Of a DNA stretch of 64,000 bases, positions 1 through 10,305 are shown in pieces. The DNA comes from Graphilbum fragrans (lineage: Eukaryota > Ascomycota > Sordariomycetes > Ophiostomatales > Ophiostomataceae). The first letter of the stretch is position 1; each line of letters begins with the position of its first letter. The notes under the pieces are model-generated. The model worked only from the letters and a program-made list of their open reading frames with translations. It ran no database searches and was not told the DNA's origin. Where the stretch lies: contig LLKO01000008.1 of assembly GCA_001513895.1 (NCBI GenBank), forward strand, positions 1,079,486 to 1,143,485, read 5' to 3'. The position numbers and the translations under genes are program-made.

Positions 1-486
1 AGCCCTATGTAAGTTGTTTCTGTTGTTCTGTTTCTGTGATATTGTCCCCTGTCCCTGTGACTAATCCTCAGTGTTCTGCCTGCCAACGCCGCCTTCAACG
101 CTGTCAACTCGCAGGCTCTGGCCCTGGTGGAAAAGGAGAGCGACATTATCCCTTTCACCTCTCCCAACGGCCACGGCCATATTCTGCATCTGCTTGAGCC
201 CGACGTCGTGTACCTGCAGGAGTCGCTGACCGGCGACAACGGCGTGGTCGTCACGCAGCTCCAAAACTGGATCCGCAACGACGTTATTGTCGTCGTCGGT
301 GCCGAAAGCGGCTATGGCGGCCTAGCCGACAGCGAGTCCGAGGCCGAGAAGCCCGGCGCCGCGGCCCCTCCGGTGCTCAAGTGGTGGCAGAAGGACGAGC
401 GCGTCGGCCGGGGGCGCGGTGTTGTCGTCGTCGACGGCGGCCGGGTGCACGACGACTGGGTTCGCCGCGTGCAAGGGAGAGATTAG
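1..486 (+). CDS. C-terminal exons of an unidentified fungal protein (5' truncated)
   Basis: Only the 3' end of this gene lies in the window. Bases 1-8 look like the end of an exon, followed by a 63-bp intron (9-71) with donor GTAAGT and acceptor CTCAG, preceded by the branch-like word CTAAT. The last exon runs from 72 to the TAG at 484-486. Joining them keeps the frame and gives about 140 residues starting SPIVLPANAAFNAV. The middle part is hydrophobic and well structured (HILHLLEPDVVYLQE, then QNWIRNDVIVVVG). The tail, ending in VQGRD, is acidic and then basic and looks disordered. I do not recognise the family and assign no function. The splice phase and dense codon use make it very likely coding. 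Confidence 0.7.
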
Positions 487-542
487 GGGAGGGAGGCAGG
501 AAGGGATGCCGGGCTTCTGTGTGTGCTTACTTCTCTTGGATA

Positions 543-742
543 TACTCGCTATGAAAGATGAATTCCATTCTTGGTTTACCGCTGTGAAAGATGAATTATA
601 TTCTTGATATACCGCTGTGCAAGACGAGTTATATTCTTGATATACCGCTGTGGAAGATGAATTCCATTCTTGCTATACTCGCTGTGAAAGACGAGTTCCA
701 TTCTTAGATATGCTCGCGGTGAAAGATGATGTCCATTCTTTT
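543..742. repeat. Six-copy tandem repeat, about 33 bp per unit
   Basis: Six head-to-tail copies start at about 543, 577, 610, 643, 676 and 711. Each carries the pattern TAC(T/C)CGCTGTG, then AAGATGAATT, then a TTCTT ending. Units are 33-35 bp and differ by scattered substitutions, so this is a minisatellite rather than a CRISPR array (no spacers). It begins about 57 bp after the stop of the partial gene at 1-486, so it probably lies in or just beyond that gene's 3' UTR. Confidence 0.9.
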
Positions 743-1420
743 TGGTTTCTATACCTTGTCTTATGCGCGATCCTCGGGGCGTGTTAGTCAGTCGCAAAAC
801 AGTGCCTTGCGCCGAAGCCGAGAACGAGAACTGATCAGCTCTGTAACTTGGGCGGCTCATCCTACGTACTTCGTACTCCGTGCTCAACTCATGTTCCAAG
901 CTGACACTGTACAAGCTAGGGCGCTACCCTCACACGACGATATGTTAAGGGGTATGTCAGTGAAAACCTTTCTTGCCTTGAGGCATTTCCGTCCCTTGTT
1001 TGCCTTGTTGCGGACCGAACTAGTTACGAGATGTGAGATGCGAGTTGAAAATCGACTTATTAGAGAGTTTCTCCAAACTTTGTTCAAAACACACAAACTT
1101 GCGTATTCAATATCTATTCTATGGACATCACTTTTCTATTGAGTGATCATATTTGTATTTGTCCTTTATTCGAGAATTTGCCAATTCATAGGTAGAGGCA
1201 CCGACAATGCCCTTGTGATCGAGGCGCACATGCGAGATCACGTGACAAACCAGCAGCGTCAAGCCACATTGCCAGCCACAATCCCGAGAAAAATTACACG
1301 TCGGGAGTTGATTGTCCACATCCCTTTGTCATAGTGTATCGCCTCCCCGTGCCTGACATCCAAACCCCACACGAACTGAGAACCTCCCTCAGTGCGAACG
1401 ACCACGCATTCTGGTCCCCC
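743..1420. other. Intergenic, no gene seen
   Basis: This is mixed-composition sequence between the tandem repeat and the pyrimidine-rich leader of spt20. The reading frames here are short and show no recognisable protein. I see no RNA gene. Confidence 0.5.
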
Positions 1421-2170
1421 TTTCTCCTTATCGCTGTGTGCACCCTTCCTTCTTTTTATTTTTTGTTCTTCCTGCTGTTTTCCCTTTTTTAGTGCGTCCG
1501 TCCGCCAGCCGGGAGACCTCGTCGTTCTTCAGCCCATCTTCGTCAGCCCTTAGCTCCTTTTGCCGGGATCTTTCGCTTTCGGAAACTCGGCGCTTTTTAT
1601 ACTGCACACTCTCGCAGCGCATCGTCAGCCATCGCCCGCCATCGCCACGACCGCCCATCCATTGATATCGCCGTCCGCGCGTGCCGCGTCGTGACTCTAT
1701 CGTCCACTGTGCATTTCCCAACTCAACCCCCCTCCCCCTATTTTTCTTCGTTCCCGCCGTCCGGCGCGCGCGCTGCCACTCGTTCTATTTTCCTCCGCGA
1801 CCACAACAGAATCGGCGCCTGCCGGTCTCCCTCTCTTTCGCCGGGCGCACTCAGTTCCGCGCAGTCTTGTTGTTGATCGGACTGGAATTGCACTTGTTTT
1901 GCTGTGGTTTGGGACAAATGATCGCCTCGTTGTTGCCTCGCGTCGCGCTTTAAAATCGGAGGTCTTCAGCGATCGGGGGGAGGATATTTGTTGTTGGGAT
2001 TGGCTTGCCGCACCGAGTCCACACACGCCGCCTGAACCCGCACTTCCTGAGCTGCGGGCGCGTTAAGAGGGGTGAACACACCAGATCCGGTCTCCCTTTT
2101 CAGGTACTACTCACATTCACCTGGGCACATTCACCGATACCGACGCGGATCTCTACCCGAGAACAACAGC
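1421..2170 (+). promoter_or_regulatory. Probable promoter and 5' leader of spt20
   Basis: From about 1420 to 1790 the plus strand is rich in C and T runs, typical of fungal promoters and 5' leaders. A pyrimidine tract ending CTTTTCAG at 2103 resembles an intron acceptor, so a 5' UTR intron is possible, but I could not fix its donor. The next ATG in the frame of the Spt20 exon after that point is at 2171. Confidence 0.4.
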
Positions 2171-5100
2171 ATGCCCACCACGATGGCTCCAATATCTGTC
2201 ACGGCTGTCCCCCCGCCGACGATTCCGAAGACCAAGCGACCAGTGCCGGCGGGCGTGCAGACCAACGGCACCAATTCCATCCGGTCGTCGCCGTCGCCGC
2301 TGCTCTCATCCAAAAAGCCGCCATCGATGGCAAAAGGAGCTGCCAGCGGCTCGTCGATCAATGCAAATGGCATGACAGTCACGCCTGTGCTGCCTCCCGC
2401 GTGGCCGCCACGCGCCAACAGCAACACGGCCGGTGCGCTCCGGGCGACGAAGAGCGGTGCCGGCCAGGTGCCTTCCCAGGCGATCGACCCGGCTAAACTG
2501 ATCTCTACGGGCCCAAGACCATATGGTATGCGGCGAGGCCTGCTTGCTTGTGCTGCTCGTTGACGTTTTTGAATGCGATGATGGCTAACTGTTTGATTGT
2601 GTCCCACCGCAAAGTTGTTACAAGCAACTATATCTTGAGAAAATATGCCGGCCAGCCGCCATCACTGGTGGTGCACATGCACCCAACACATTTCCGCTTC
2701 GACCAGCAGGACGGCATTTTCCCGTACAAGTCACCGATGCGGGTGTTTCTGGAGCACCTGAAGCTGCGCACAATCCCTCACGACCTGCTCGAGTTCTTTG
2801 TGGACGCGAGCGTCCCCTTCTACGAGGGCTGCCTGATTGTGCAGGTGTACGACCACAAGTCTGTGGCGCAGGCAAAAGATGCCGTTAAGCCGGCGGCGTC
2901 GAAGGATACGCAGCCCTTTTCGATCCACAACTACAACCCGTACCTCACGCCGTCGCCGTATGTGCCATACCCGAAGGACAGCGTGGCGACGGACGAGAGC
3001 AACGCGGGCAGCAGCGGCAACAGCAACAGCAACGCTGAGCAGATCGCCATCAAGGACGCCGGTGCGGATGAAGACCGGAAGGACAATGGCATTCTGTCCG
3101 GCGGTCTGCCCGAAGCCCAGAAGACCAAGGAGCCCCCGAAGCCCAAGACATTTACAGTGGTGCTGCACCCGACACAGGAGAGCCTCCACAGCGACATCAT
3201 GATCAAAGCAATGACGCCTCGCAACGGGGCTCCAGCAGGCAACTCGCTGCCCAATGTGACGTACATTCCGCCGCCAACGCCAGCCACGGCCGTGCCGCCA
3301 ACGCCGACAGCGGCGGGTATGCCGATACATGCGGCAAAACGGCAGCGGCGCGAGCGCATGGAGGTGGACGCGGCCAACCTGGCGGACTTCGAAGCGTCGG
3401 TTCTCCTTGCGACATCGGCCGAGCTGGATCTGCGGCCGACGAGGTCGAAGGAGGATCTGATCCGGCTGCTGGAGTCGCAGGCGCATCCAGACCACATGGC
3501 GCCACCGCCGCAGCCTAAGACGCGGAAGCGCACGGTGGCAGAGATGGCGGCGGACGAGGCGCTGGCCGCAGACAACGAGCGGTACATGCTGGGGCTGGAC
3601 GAGCGGCTGCAGCCCGGCGGCGCCAATGGCCAAGGATCGGCAAGCGGCGCCGACGGCGATGTGCAAGCGGGCAACTCGACCTTCGAGCCCCGGTTCGAAC
3701 GCTTCAAGCTTATCGAGGACATCAAGCGAAAGCACAAGGAGGCCAAGGAGCAGGAGAAGATCAAGCAGGCCGAATTAGAGCGGCAGATGACCCAGCAGAA
3801 GCAAGAAGCGGCGGCGGCCGCAGCCGCCGCAGCCGCAACTGCCGCACGCGAGCAAGCAGTGCGCGAGCAGCAGCAGCGCGAGCAGCAGCAGCGCGAGGAG
3901 AAGCTGCGGCAGCAACAGCAGCTACAGGCGGCTCGCGAACAGCAGCAGCGGGAGGCACATCGGCGGAATATGGCCACCAAGGCGCAACAGCAACAAGCAG
4001 CCGTGCAGCAAGCCCAACAGGCTCAAGCACAAGCCCAAGCCCAAGCCCAAGCCCAAGCCCAAGCCCAAGCCCAAGCACAAGCTCACGCGCAGGCTCAGGC
4101 GCAAGCGCAGGCACAAGCGCAGGCGCAGGCGCAGGCTCAAGCGCAAGCGCAGGCACAAGCGCAAAACCAAGCACAGGCGCAAGCACAGTCTCGGGCCCAG
4201 CAGGCCGGCCAGTCCACAAACGCCAGCGTGCAACAGGCACAAGCCCTGCACCAAGCGCAGCAAGCTCAGGCAGTGGCCAACGCACAGAAAGCGGCAGCGG
4301 CAGCGGCAGCAATGGGCCAGGCCCACGGGGTCAACGGCTTTGCCAACGGTATTGCTAACGGCATGACACCGCAGCAAGTGCAGGCGCAGGCAGCGCAGGC
4401 TCGTCTGGTGGCCCAGCAACAGGTGGGCTCCTCGCCGATTGCGCGGCAGAACACACCGCAGAACATGTCGTCGCCGATGGTGGGCGGCGTGGCGATGCAG
4501 CCGTCGACATCCAGCATGGCCGGCAGTCCGCCGCGGCCGCCGTCTGTGGCCCAAGCCCACGGACCCATGGGAGCTCCGATGGCCGTGGCCATGTCATCCC
4601 GCGGCAGCCAGCAGAGCCACCCGTCCGGCACGCCGCGGATGCCGAATGCGACGCCGGGCCTGCAGCAAGTGGCGACGCCTATCAGCCGGCCGCAGCAGCT
4701 GGCCCAGACGCCGCGGATGGCGGCACAAGCCAGCCCGCAGCAGGCGGCCATGATGCAGCAGCAAATGCTGCTGGCGCAGATGGGCATGGGCACGCAGGCG
4801 ATGGGGAACCCGGCGGCCACAGCGCAAATGCTGGCACAGCAGAACCAGCGGTTGCAGCAGGCCCAACAAGCCCAACAAGCCCAGCGTCTGCAGGCGATAC
4901 AGGGCAACAATATGATGCAGAACCCGCAGGCGCAGGCACAGGCGCAGGCACAGGCGCAGGCACAAGCACAGGCACAGCACCAGCGGATGCTGATGCAGAT
5001 GCGGGCGGCAGGCAGCCAGAATCCTCAGGCGATGATGGCCGCCATGCGGCAGCAACAGGCGCAGCACCTGCAACAGCAGCAGGCGCAGCAGCAGCAGCAG

Positions 5101-5175
5101 AAACAGCAGCAGCAGGCGCAGCAGATGAGCCAGATGCAAGTCCTGATGCAGCAACAGCAGCAGCAGCAGCAGGCA

Positions 5176-5212
<37 letters not shown>

Positions 5213-5982
5213 AGCGCCAGCAGCAGCAGGTGATGGGCGGACAGAACATGATGGTGGCCAACGGGGCCAACATGTCGCCAGCAACGCTGAGCCAGATGCA
5301 GCAGCTGCAGCAACAGCAACGCCAGCAACAGCTGCAGCAGGCGCAGCAGGCACAACAGGCACAGCAGCAGCAGCTCGGCCAACAGGTGCAGGCCCAACAA
5401 GCGCAGCAGGCGCAGCATGCACAGCAGCAGCGTCTGTTGTGGGTGCAGCAGCAGCAGGCTCGTCTCTACGCAGCGCATCTGCCCCAGCTGGCCGCCCAGT
5501 ACGGCGGCAGCGATAAGAACATCCCGCCGGAAGAGCTGGAGCGGTTCAAGCAGCAGTGTCTGCAGCAAGCACAGCAGCAGGTCAACCAGTCGATCCAGCA
5601 CCGCCGGATGCTCATGGTGGCCCAGCAGCAGCAGGCGGCCCAGCAGCAGGCCCAGCAGCAGGCCCAGCAGCAGGCCCAGCAGCAGGCCCAGCAGCAGGCC
5701 CAGCAGCAGGCGGCTCTGCAAGGCATGAGCCCCGGAATGAACCCGGGCATGCAGGGCCTTCCTCAGGGGATGCCCCAGGGCATGGGCCAGGCGATGGCGC
5801 AGGGCATGCCGGCTGGCCTGCAGCAGGGCCTCCCCCAGAACATGATGCAGGGCATGATGCAGGGCATGGCGCCGGGGTCTGCGCCCATGAGCGCCGGCAT
5901 GAACCCGGCGATGGCCGGCGCCATGGGCCAGGTGCAGGGCATGGGCGGGCTCGGCGGCATGATGCCCCAGGGCATGCAGTAG
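2171..5982 (+). CDS. spt20: SAGA complex subunit Spt20, glutamine-rich
   Basis: Two exons, 2171-2525 and 2615-5982, encode about 1,240 residues. The 89-bp intron (donor GTATGC, acceptor AAAG) splits a valine codon and joins PRPY to VVTSNYILRKYAG. Residues of about 115-205 match the conserved Spt20 domain, with LVVHMHPTHFRFDQQDG and SPMRVFLEHLK visible. The conserved half continues through FTVVLHPTQESL and a KEDLIRLLESQ segment. From about residue 500 the protein is low complexity: an Ala-Gln dipeptide tract, several poly-Gln blocks, a QQQA array and a Met/Gly/Gln-rich tail. In fungi Spt20 holds the SAGA co-activator together for promoter recruitment in the nucleus; that role comes from the family. 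The start at 2171 is the first ATG after a possible leader intron. An in-frame ATG at 2072 would add 33 residues. Confidence 0.9.
4012..4200 (+). repeat. Coding hexanucleotide array giving an Ala-Gln dipeptide tract
   Basis: Inside spt20, the hexamer CAAGCC is repeated seven times exactly at 4030-4071. It is followed by diverged CAAGCA, CAGGCG and CAGGCT units to about 4200. It encodes a long alternating Gln-Ala run with one His. The mixed codon use downstream suggests an older expansion, while the perfect block suggests recent slippage. Confidence 0.9.
5047..5232 (+). repeat. Interrupted CAG/CAA poly-glutamine tract in spt20
   Basis: Runs of CAG with interspersed CAA encode blocks of up to about a dozen Gln, broken by Ala, Lys, Met and Arg. 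It sits in the disordered C-terminal half of Spt20. Confidence 0.85.
5641..5711 (+). repeat. 12-bp perfect tandem array in spt20 (QQQA)
   Basis: The 12-mer CAGCAGCAGGCC occurs five times without a mismatch at 5641-5700, with partial copies on both sides. It encodes Gln-Gln-Gln-Ala. Perfect identity over 60 bp points to recent expansion and probable length polymorphism between strains. Confidence 0.9.
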
Positions 5983-6007
5983 GACGCTGATGCCGAAGCC
6001 GAAGCTG

Positions 6008-6070
6008 CCTATGAGGCCTATGAGGCCTGTGAAGCCTATGAGGCCTATGAAGCCTATGAAGCCTGCGAAT
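6008..6070. repeat. 9-bp minisatellite just after the spt20 stop
   Basis: Six near-perfect copies of CCTATG(A/G)(G/A)G run from 6008 to 6061, with a seventh degenerate copy to 6070. The first copy starts 26 bp after the TAG of spt20 (5980-5982), so it should lie in the 3' UTR. In the frame opened by the ATG at 5990 it would read Met-Arg/Lys-Pro repeats. Confidence 0.85.
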
Positions 6071-9000
6071 TCTATGCCGCCCAAGCCCGTGACGCCCGCG
6101 CTGACACCAACGTGGCCGATCACCGTCTGCGCTCGCCTCTTTGGAGCTTGCCCGTGCGCCCCCCTCCTCGCTCGCCGGAGCGGGTGCCGCTGGACTTGCG
6201 TCGGCCGCCGCCCGCCCTGCCCCAACGCACGTCGGAAAGCCCTCGGCGCACGCAGCACTGGTCGCTGTCACCAGGCACGGTGGCCAACACGGCGCGGTCT
6301 GTCTCGCAGTCGCCACAGCATTTCGGTGGCGCCATGTGCGGATGCGAGAATCGCGGCGTCGTCTCTCTATGAATACCTGCCCAGCCGCGACGGGACACCG
6401 TTCGCATGAACTCTCCGTCTGGATGATGTGTTTTTGCTTTACTGTCTCTACATTATTCCCTTCTCTTCTTTGCTCATTTTTTGGCTTTACGTTTTATTGC
6501 GTCACTCTTTCCTTGCACGTCCAAGTATATACGCTCTGCCTTTGTACTGGAAGATTGGGAGGGACTGTATCAAACCGGCGCAACTGGCCACGGCGGACTG
6601 GTTGTTTTTTTCCTATTCTGCGGGTCTTTTTTATATCCTTTTGTGTTATATGCTTTTGGAGGGGGCGTCTTTTTGCTCTTTGCTTTTTTTGCCCATGTGT
6701 ATACCGACGAAGACGACTTCAACCTTGTGTATTACTTTGCGCTCTTCTTTTTAGGGGTTTTCCCGTTTTCTCTCTCTTATATTACTCTTCCCGCTTTCCT
6801 CTTTTGGCACTTTCTGTACGGAGTACACAGTCGTATTATTCTTTTATTGAGGGGCAGCTAATAATCCAATGATACCACGTGACCACTTTCCATATGCACA
6901 TGCACGAAAAGTGAAAAAAACACAAACCAGCCAAGCCGACTCCATACACGGACTCGTTCATGACAACAAAACGACACCCTTGCATGAAAATAAAATGGCT
7001 TCCTAATTGCCACGTGTGATAAGTCACCCCCTGAAAAAGGGATGCCGGCGCCAGCGCAGGGGGGGCCACTGCACGGAGATGTCTGGAATACTACAGTACT
7101 ACGTTCAGCGGAGACGCATTCCCAAGGGGAAAAGAGAGGCAGGGTGCGTAGGCGAAATGAAGACGAAGAAAAAGAAGGAGAGGAGGGGGTGGTCCTTATT
7201 CCGTCGTTACCACCTCGTACGAGGACAAATGCAACACTTGCGATTAGTTCTGCGGCGAGGAGGATTCCAATAGTTCGAGGGTGACAGGGGGGGGGTGCGA
7301 GAAGAAGGGCTCTCATAGCGAAAATGACCAACGATAACTACATGGCGACGAAATGGCCCAGAGAAAGCAATATCGCCGGCATCCCAGACTAACGAACCTG
7401 GGAAGTTCCAGGGTTCTCGGCCAATACAGGGCCGGAGAGGCTGGGTCGGTCCCCATTTCGGGAAAAAGACGAGCTGATAAGTCCTCTCTCCCCGTCTCTC
7501 TCTCACAAACCAAAGCCAAAAAGTCTTGCTAGCGACGACTAGTTGCCAATACTAGGACGTCAATACCAAGCGGCTGGGCTCAGCCCGGAAAAGGGAGCAA
7601 TCCCACTATGCAGGAGCAAGTTAGGAGCCAATCTTTGGGGAGAATGCGTATGACGGCCTAAAAAGAGACCGCCCTGAGTTTTTCAACTTGCCTCAAACCA
7701 CCCAGGCGAGCCTTCTACCTCCCAGCTCTAGAGCTGCCTAGCGCCCCTCCCAGTCCGCAAGCGTTGCCTAATACACATCGTTCGTCCGGGGAGAGCTGTG
7801 GCGGCCGAGAGAGCTTTGCCGTTCGAGGCGTTCGAGGCGTTCGAGGCGCCCGCGTCTACGCAGAAAAACCACATGCTTCGTGCATACAGCGACAAGCTAG
7901 GACGCGGAGAAGGGCGTGTGCATCTGCCTGGCGGCCGCCTGTCTGCCGACGTAGCTGTCATCCCTCTCTGCCCCCCTCTTCTTCCACGAGGGGGATACCT
8001 GAACGAGAATTCCCCAAGGGGAAGGTGAGAGATGGATGACGAAAAAAGGGAAGAAGCAAAGCAAGTCGAAAAAGGCAAGAGACCAGACGACTGAATGACT
8101 GCGGAGTAGACGACCAGATGACTACGAGCACGAGATGGCAAGACGCAACGAACAGCGGAGGCAGTCAGGGGACCCCTGTGCCTCGGCTCTCCGGAATGGA
8201 CCACGCACAACCAAACGGCTGGGACTGCCCAAGGCGATAGCATCCTTGAACTGCAAGCAGGGGTGCCTGTCTTGCGAAATGCCGTACTTGGGACGCTTGA
8301 TGTTGTGTCACGCAGCGGATCTTGCAGCCGGGATGCATGTACCACGATGCGTACGGAGTGCAGAGAGAGCTGCCACTACGACACGACATCCCAGCATCCC
8401 AGCATCTCAACAGGTGCAGACCCGACAGCTCAGAGGCCCGGCATCCCACAGCAACGGCCTAAGCAAGACAGACGGCCCAGGCGCCCCCCGTGTCGTCCAG
8501 ACCCGAATATATCGAACCACCCGCCTCTGCATCACGGAGATGAAATGAGCGCAAGCGAGCGCGCGAGCGCACGACCGCACGACCGCACGAATGCACGCCT
8601 TTTCGCCCATCGAGGATACGCCGGCAGCCTGCCTTGGATTCTCTGTCGTGGCTGCCGGCAGAAGGCAAGGGGGAGGGGAACGCATGGCAATAGATGCGGC
8701 AAAGGGGCCTCTTCTGGAATGCGAATATGCAGGAACAGCACCACTCTGGCTCTCCAAGCATTCATCCCATCACGCACACCCCCCTCCATCGTCTCTTGTG
8801 CTCGCTTCTGGCCACTCGGCCCGGCACCCGGCGTTGTCCTCCGGCCCCCTTCGTTTTGCGCGATAGCATGTCGTATTCGTAGGCGGTGTCGCGGTGGTGA
8901 TGCTGTGCTGGGTCTCTGTCGTCGACCTTTTCCCTCATCACGGACTCCATCCACGGCCTCCCAATCTTCCATGCAGGCTGCGGTTGTGGCGGCCACGGCG

Positions 9001-10257
9001 TGCCCCTCTCTTCACGCCATCCAGGCCCAAAGGCAAGGGACGGGGTGACAGGGGAGAGGGGTAGGCCATCGTCTGTCGTACAAACCAGCGGTGAGGCGTT
9101 GCTGGCGAGAAACAAACACAAACCAAAGGGAGGGCCAAGGTGGCGTTGCCAATGGACACTCATCAATGACGACGATACAGACAACATCTGCAGGGACAGG
9201 AGGGGCGCGACGATTTTTTTGTTGACAGGTCAGAAAAGCAAGAAGCCGAGAGGGCCCGTTTCTGGCCAGGCTCCATCGCCCGTTTCCTCTTTCTGCTGTC
9301 TGCCCTTCTTGTTTAGGCCTCGTTTCGCTCTGGCTCGCTCGGTTTTCTCTCGCCGCCCAGTTTCGAAGCTACCCTCGTCCCAATACAACCTGCTGTACCC
9401 CCGCCTGCAAGCAGAGGCGGGCCCCTTTTGTTTGAGGTGTGCTGTCGTAGCTGAAAGAACCACTACGGTTACAGACTACAGACACCCGCGATGAAACACT
9501 ATTTCTTTTTTTATTGGCATCGACGATGTGCTTGGTTTCCTCGGTGTGTCCCCAAGGCTCTCTGTTCTCAGTTCCCGGCATCTTACCGTTTTCCCAGCAA
9601 GAGAACCAAGAAATCTTCACAAACCCCCCCCGTCTCGGGCATTTTTTATTATTATGGGCGACCCTCTTTCCTTTTTGCTCCGTTGTGCGTATCCGCATTC
9701 TTCCTTGCGTCGCCACTGCTCTCTTTTTATTTGCCCTAGTTCCACTTTGTCTATGATTTGTGTTGTTTTTGGCTCGACCTGCTTGCTTACTTGTTTGCGC
9801 GCCCCCCCTTGCCTTACTGGTCTATGAGCCCTTCTCAGCGACAACAAGCCTACCGGTTTCTCGCAGTATGGAGCACTGCTCGTATTGTCCAGAGCGACTT
9901 GGTGTCTCTCTTCACTGAGACATCGCCTCTGCCCAAAAGAGCTGGCTGCAGATTGCAATTTGGGCCAATGGGTCTGGGCGCACGTACGAAGAAACCGTAC
10001 TGAAGAACCAGAACACCGAAACAGGAAAAAGTAATATGCAAAGGGCGGGACGAAAAGGGAAAAAGTCTACTCCGTACACAACAAGTTGTCGCACAGAATA
10101 TGGGGAAGGGCCCTCCGCCAACCCCTGTTCATACGTAGCGAACGCCCACTGAAGGCTTCCTCTGCGTTCCCAACACCACCCCCAAGCTTGCACATCATTT
10201 TCTTTTTCTCTCCTCCCGTTACAGACAAGATCCCGATCGGCAGCCCCGGCCGAAGAC
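6071..10257. other. Gene-poor region downstream of spt20
   Basis: The first few hundred bases are T-rich beyond 6420 and probably include the spt20 3' UTR. After that I see no conserved protein on either strand; the open frames are short and unrelated to known families. There are small tandem repeats: three copies of GTTCGAGGC at 7821-7847, a triple AGCATCCC at about 8389-8409 and repeated CGCACGAC at about 8567-8590. A TAC-GGAG-TAC palindrome sits at 6816-6826 and its reverse form at 10068-10077. Confidence 0.5.
7821..7847. repeat. Three-copy 9-bp tandem repeat
   Basis: GTTCGAGGC occurs three times head to tail with no mismatch, in sequence with no identified gene. Confidence 0.8.
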
Positions 10258-10305
10258 GAAGAAAGAAAGAAAAAAGAAAGAAAGAAAAAAAGAAAGAAAA
10301 GAAAG
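10258..10305. repeat. GAAA-rich purine tract
   Basis: About 48 bases consist almost only of A and G, built from GAAA and GAAAA units. It lies in an intergenic region with no recognisable gene. Confidence 0.85.

Noticed and set aside
543..742. Possible CRISPR array
   Set aside because: Units abut with no unique spacers and the organism is a fungus; it is a minisatellite.
2731..3980. Minus-strand frames of 334 and 349 codons opposite the conserved half of spt20
   Set aside because: They overlap the conserved Spt20 domain on the other strand and show no recognisable family.
4594..6258. Long minus-strand open frame (554 codons, Leu/His-rich) opposite spt20
   Set aside because: It is the mirror of the CAG/GCC repeats of spt20; reverse-read poly-Gln gives poly-Leu. 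No conserved domain and no splice logic.
8263..9048. 261-codon open frame in the 19-kb interval
   Set aside because: Composition is unlike the real genes here, there is no domain, and small tandem repeats lie inside it. Not reported as a gene.
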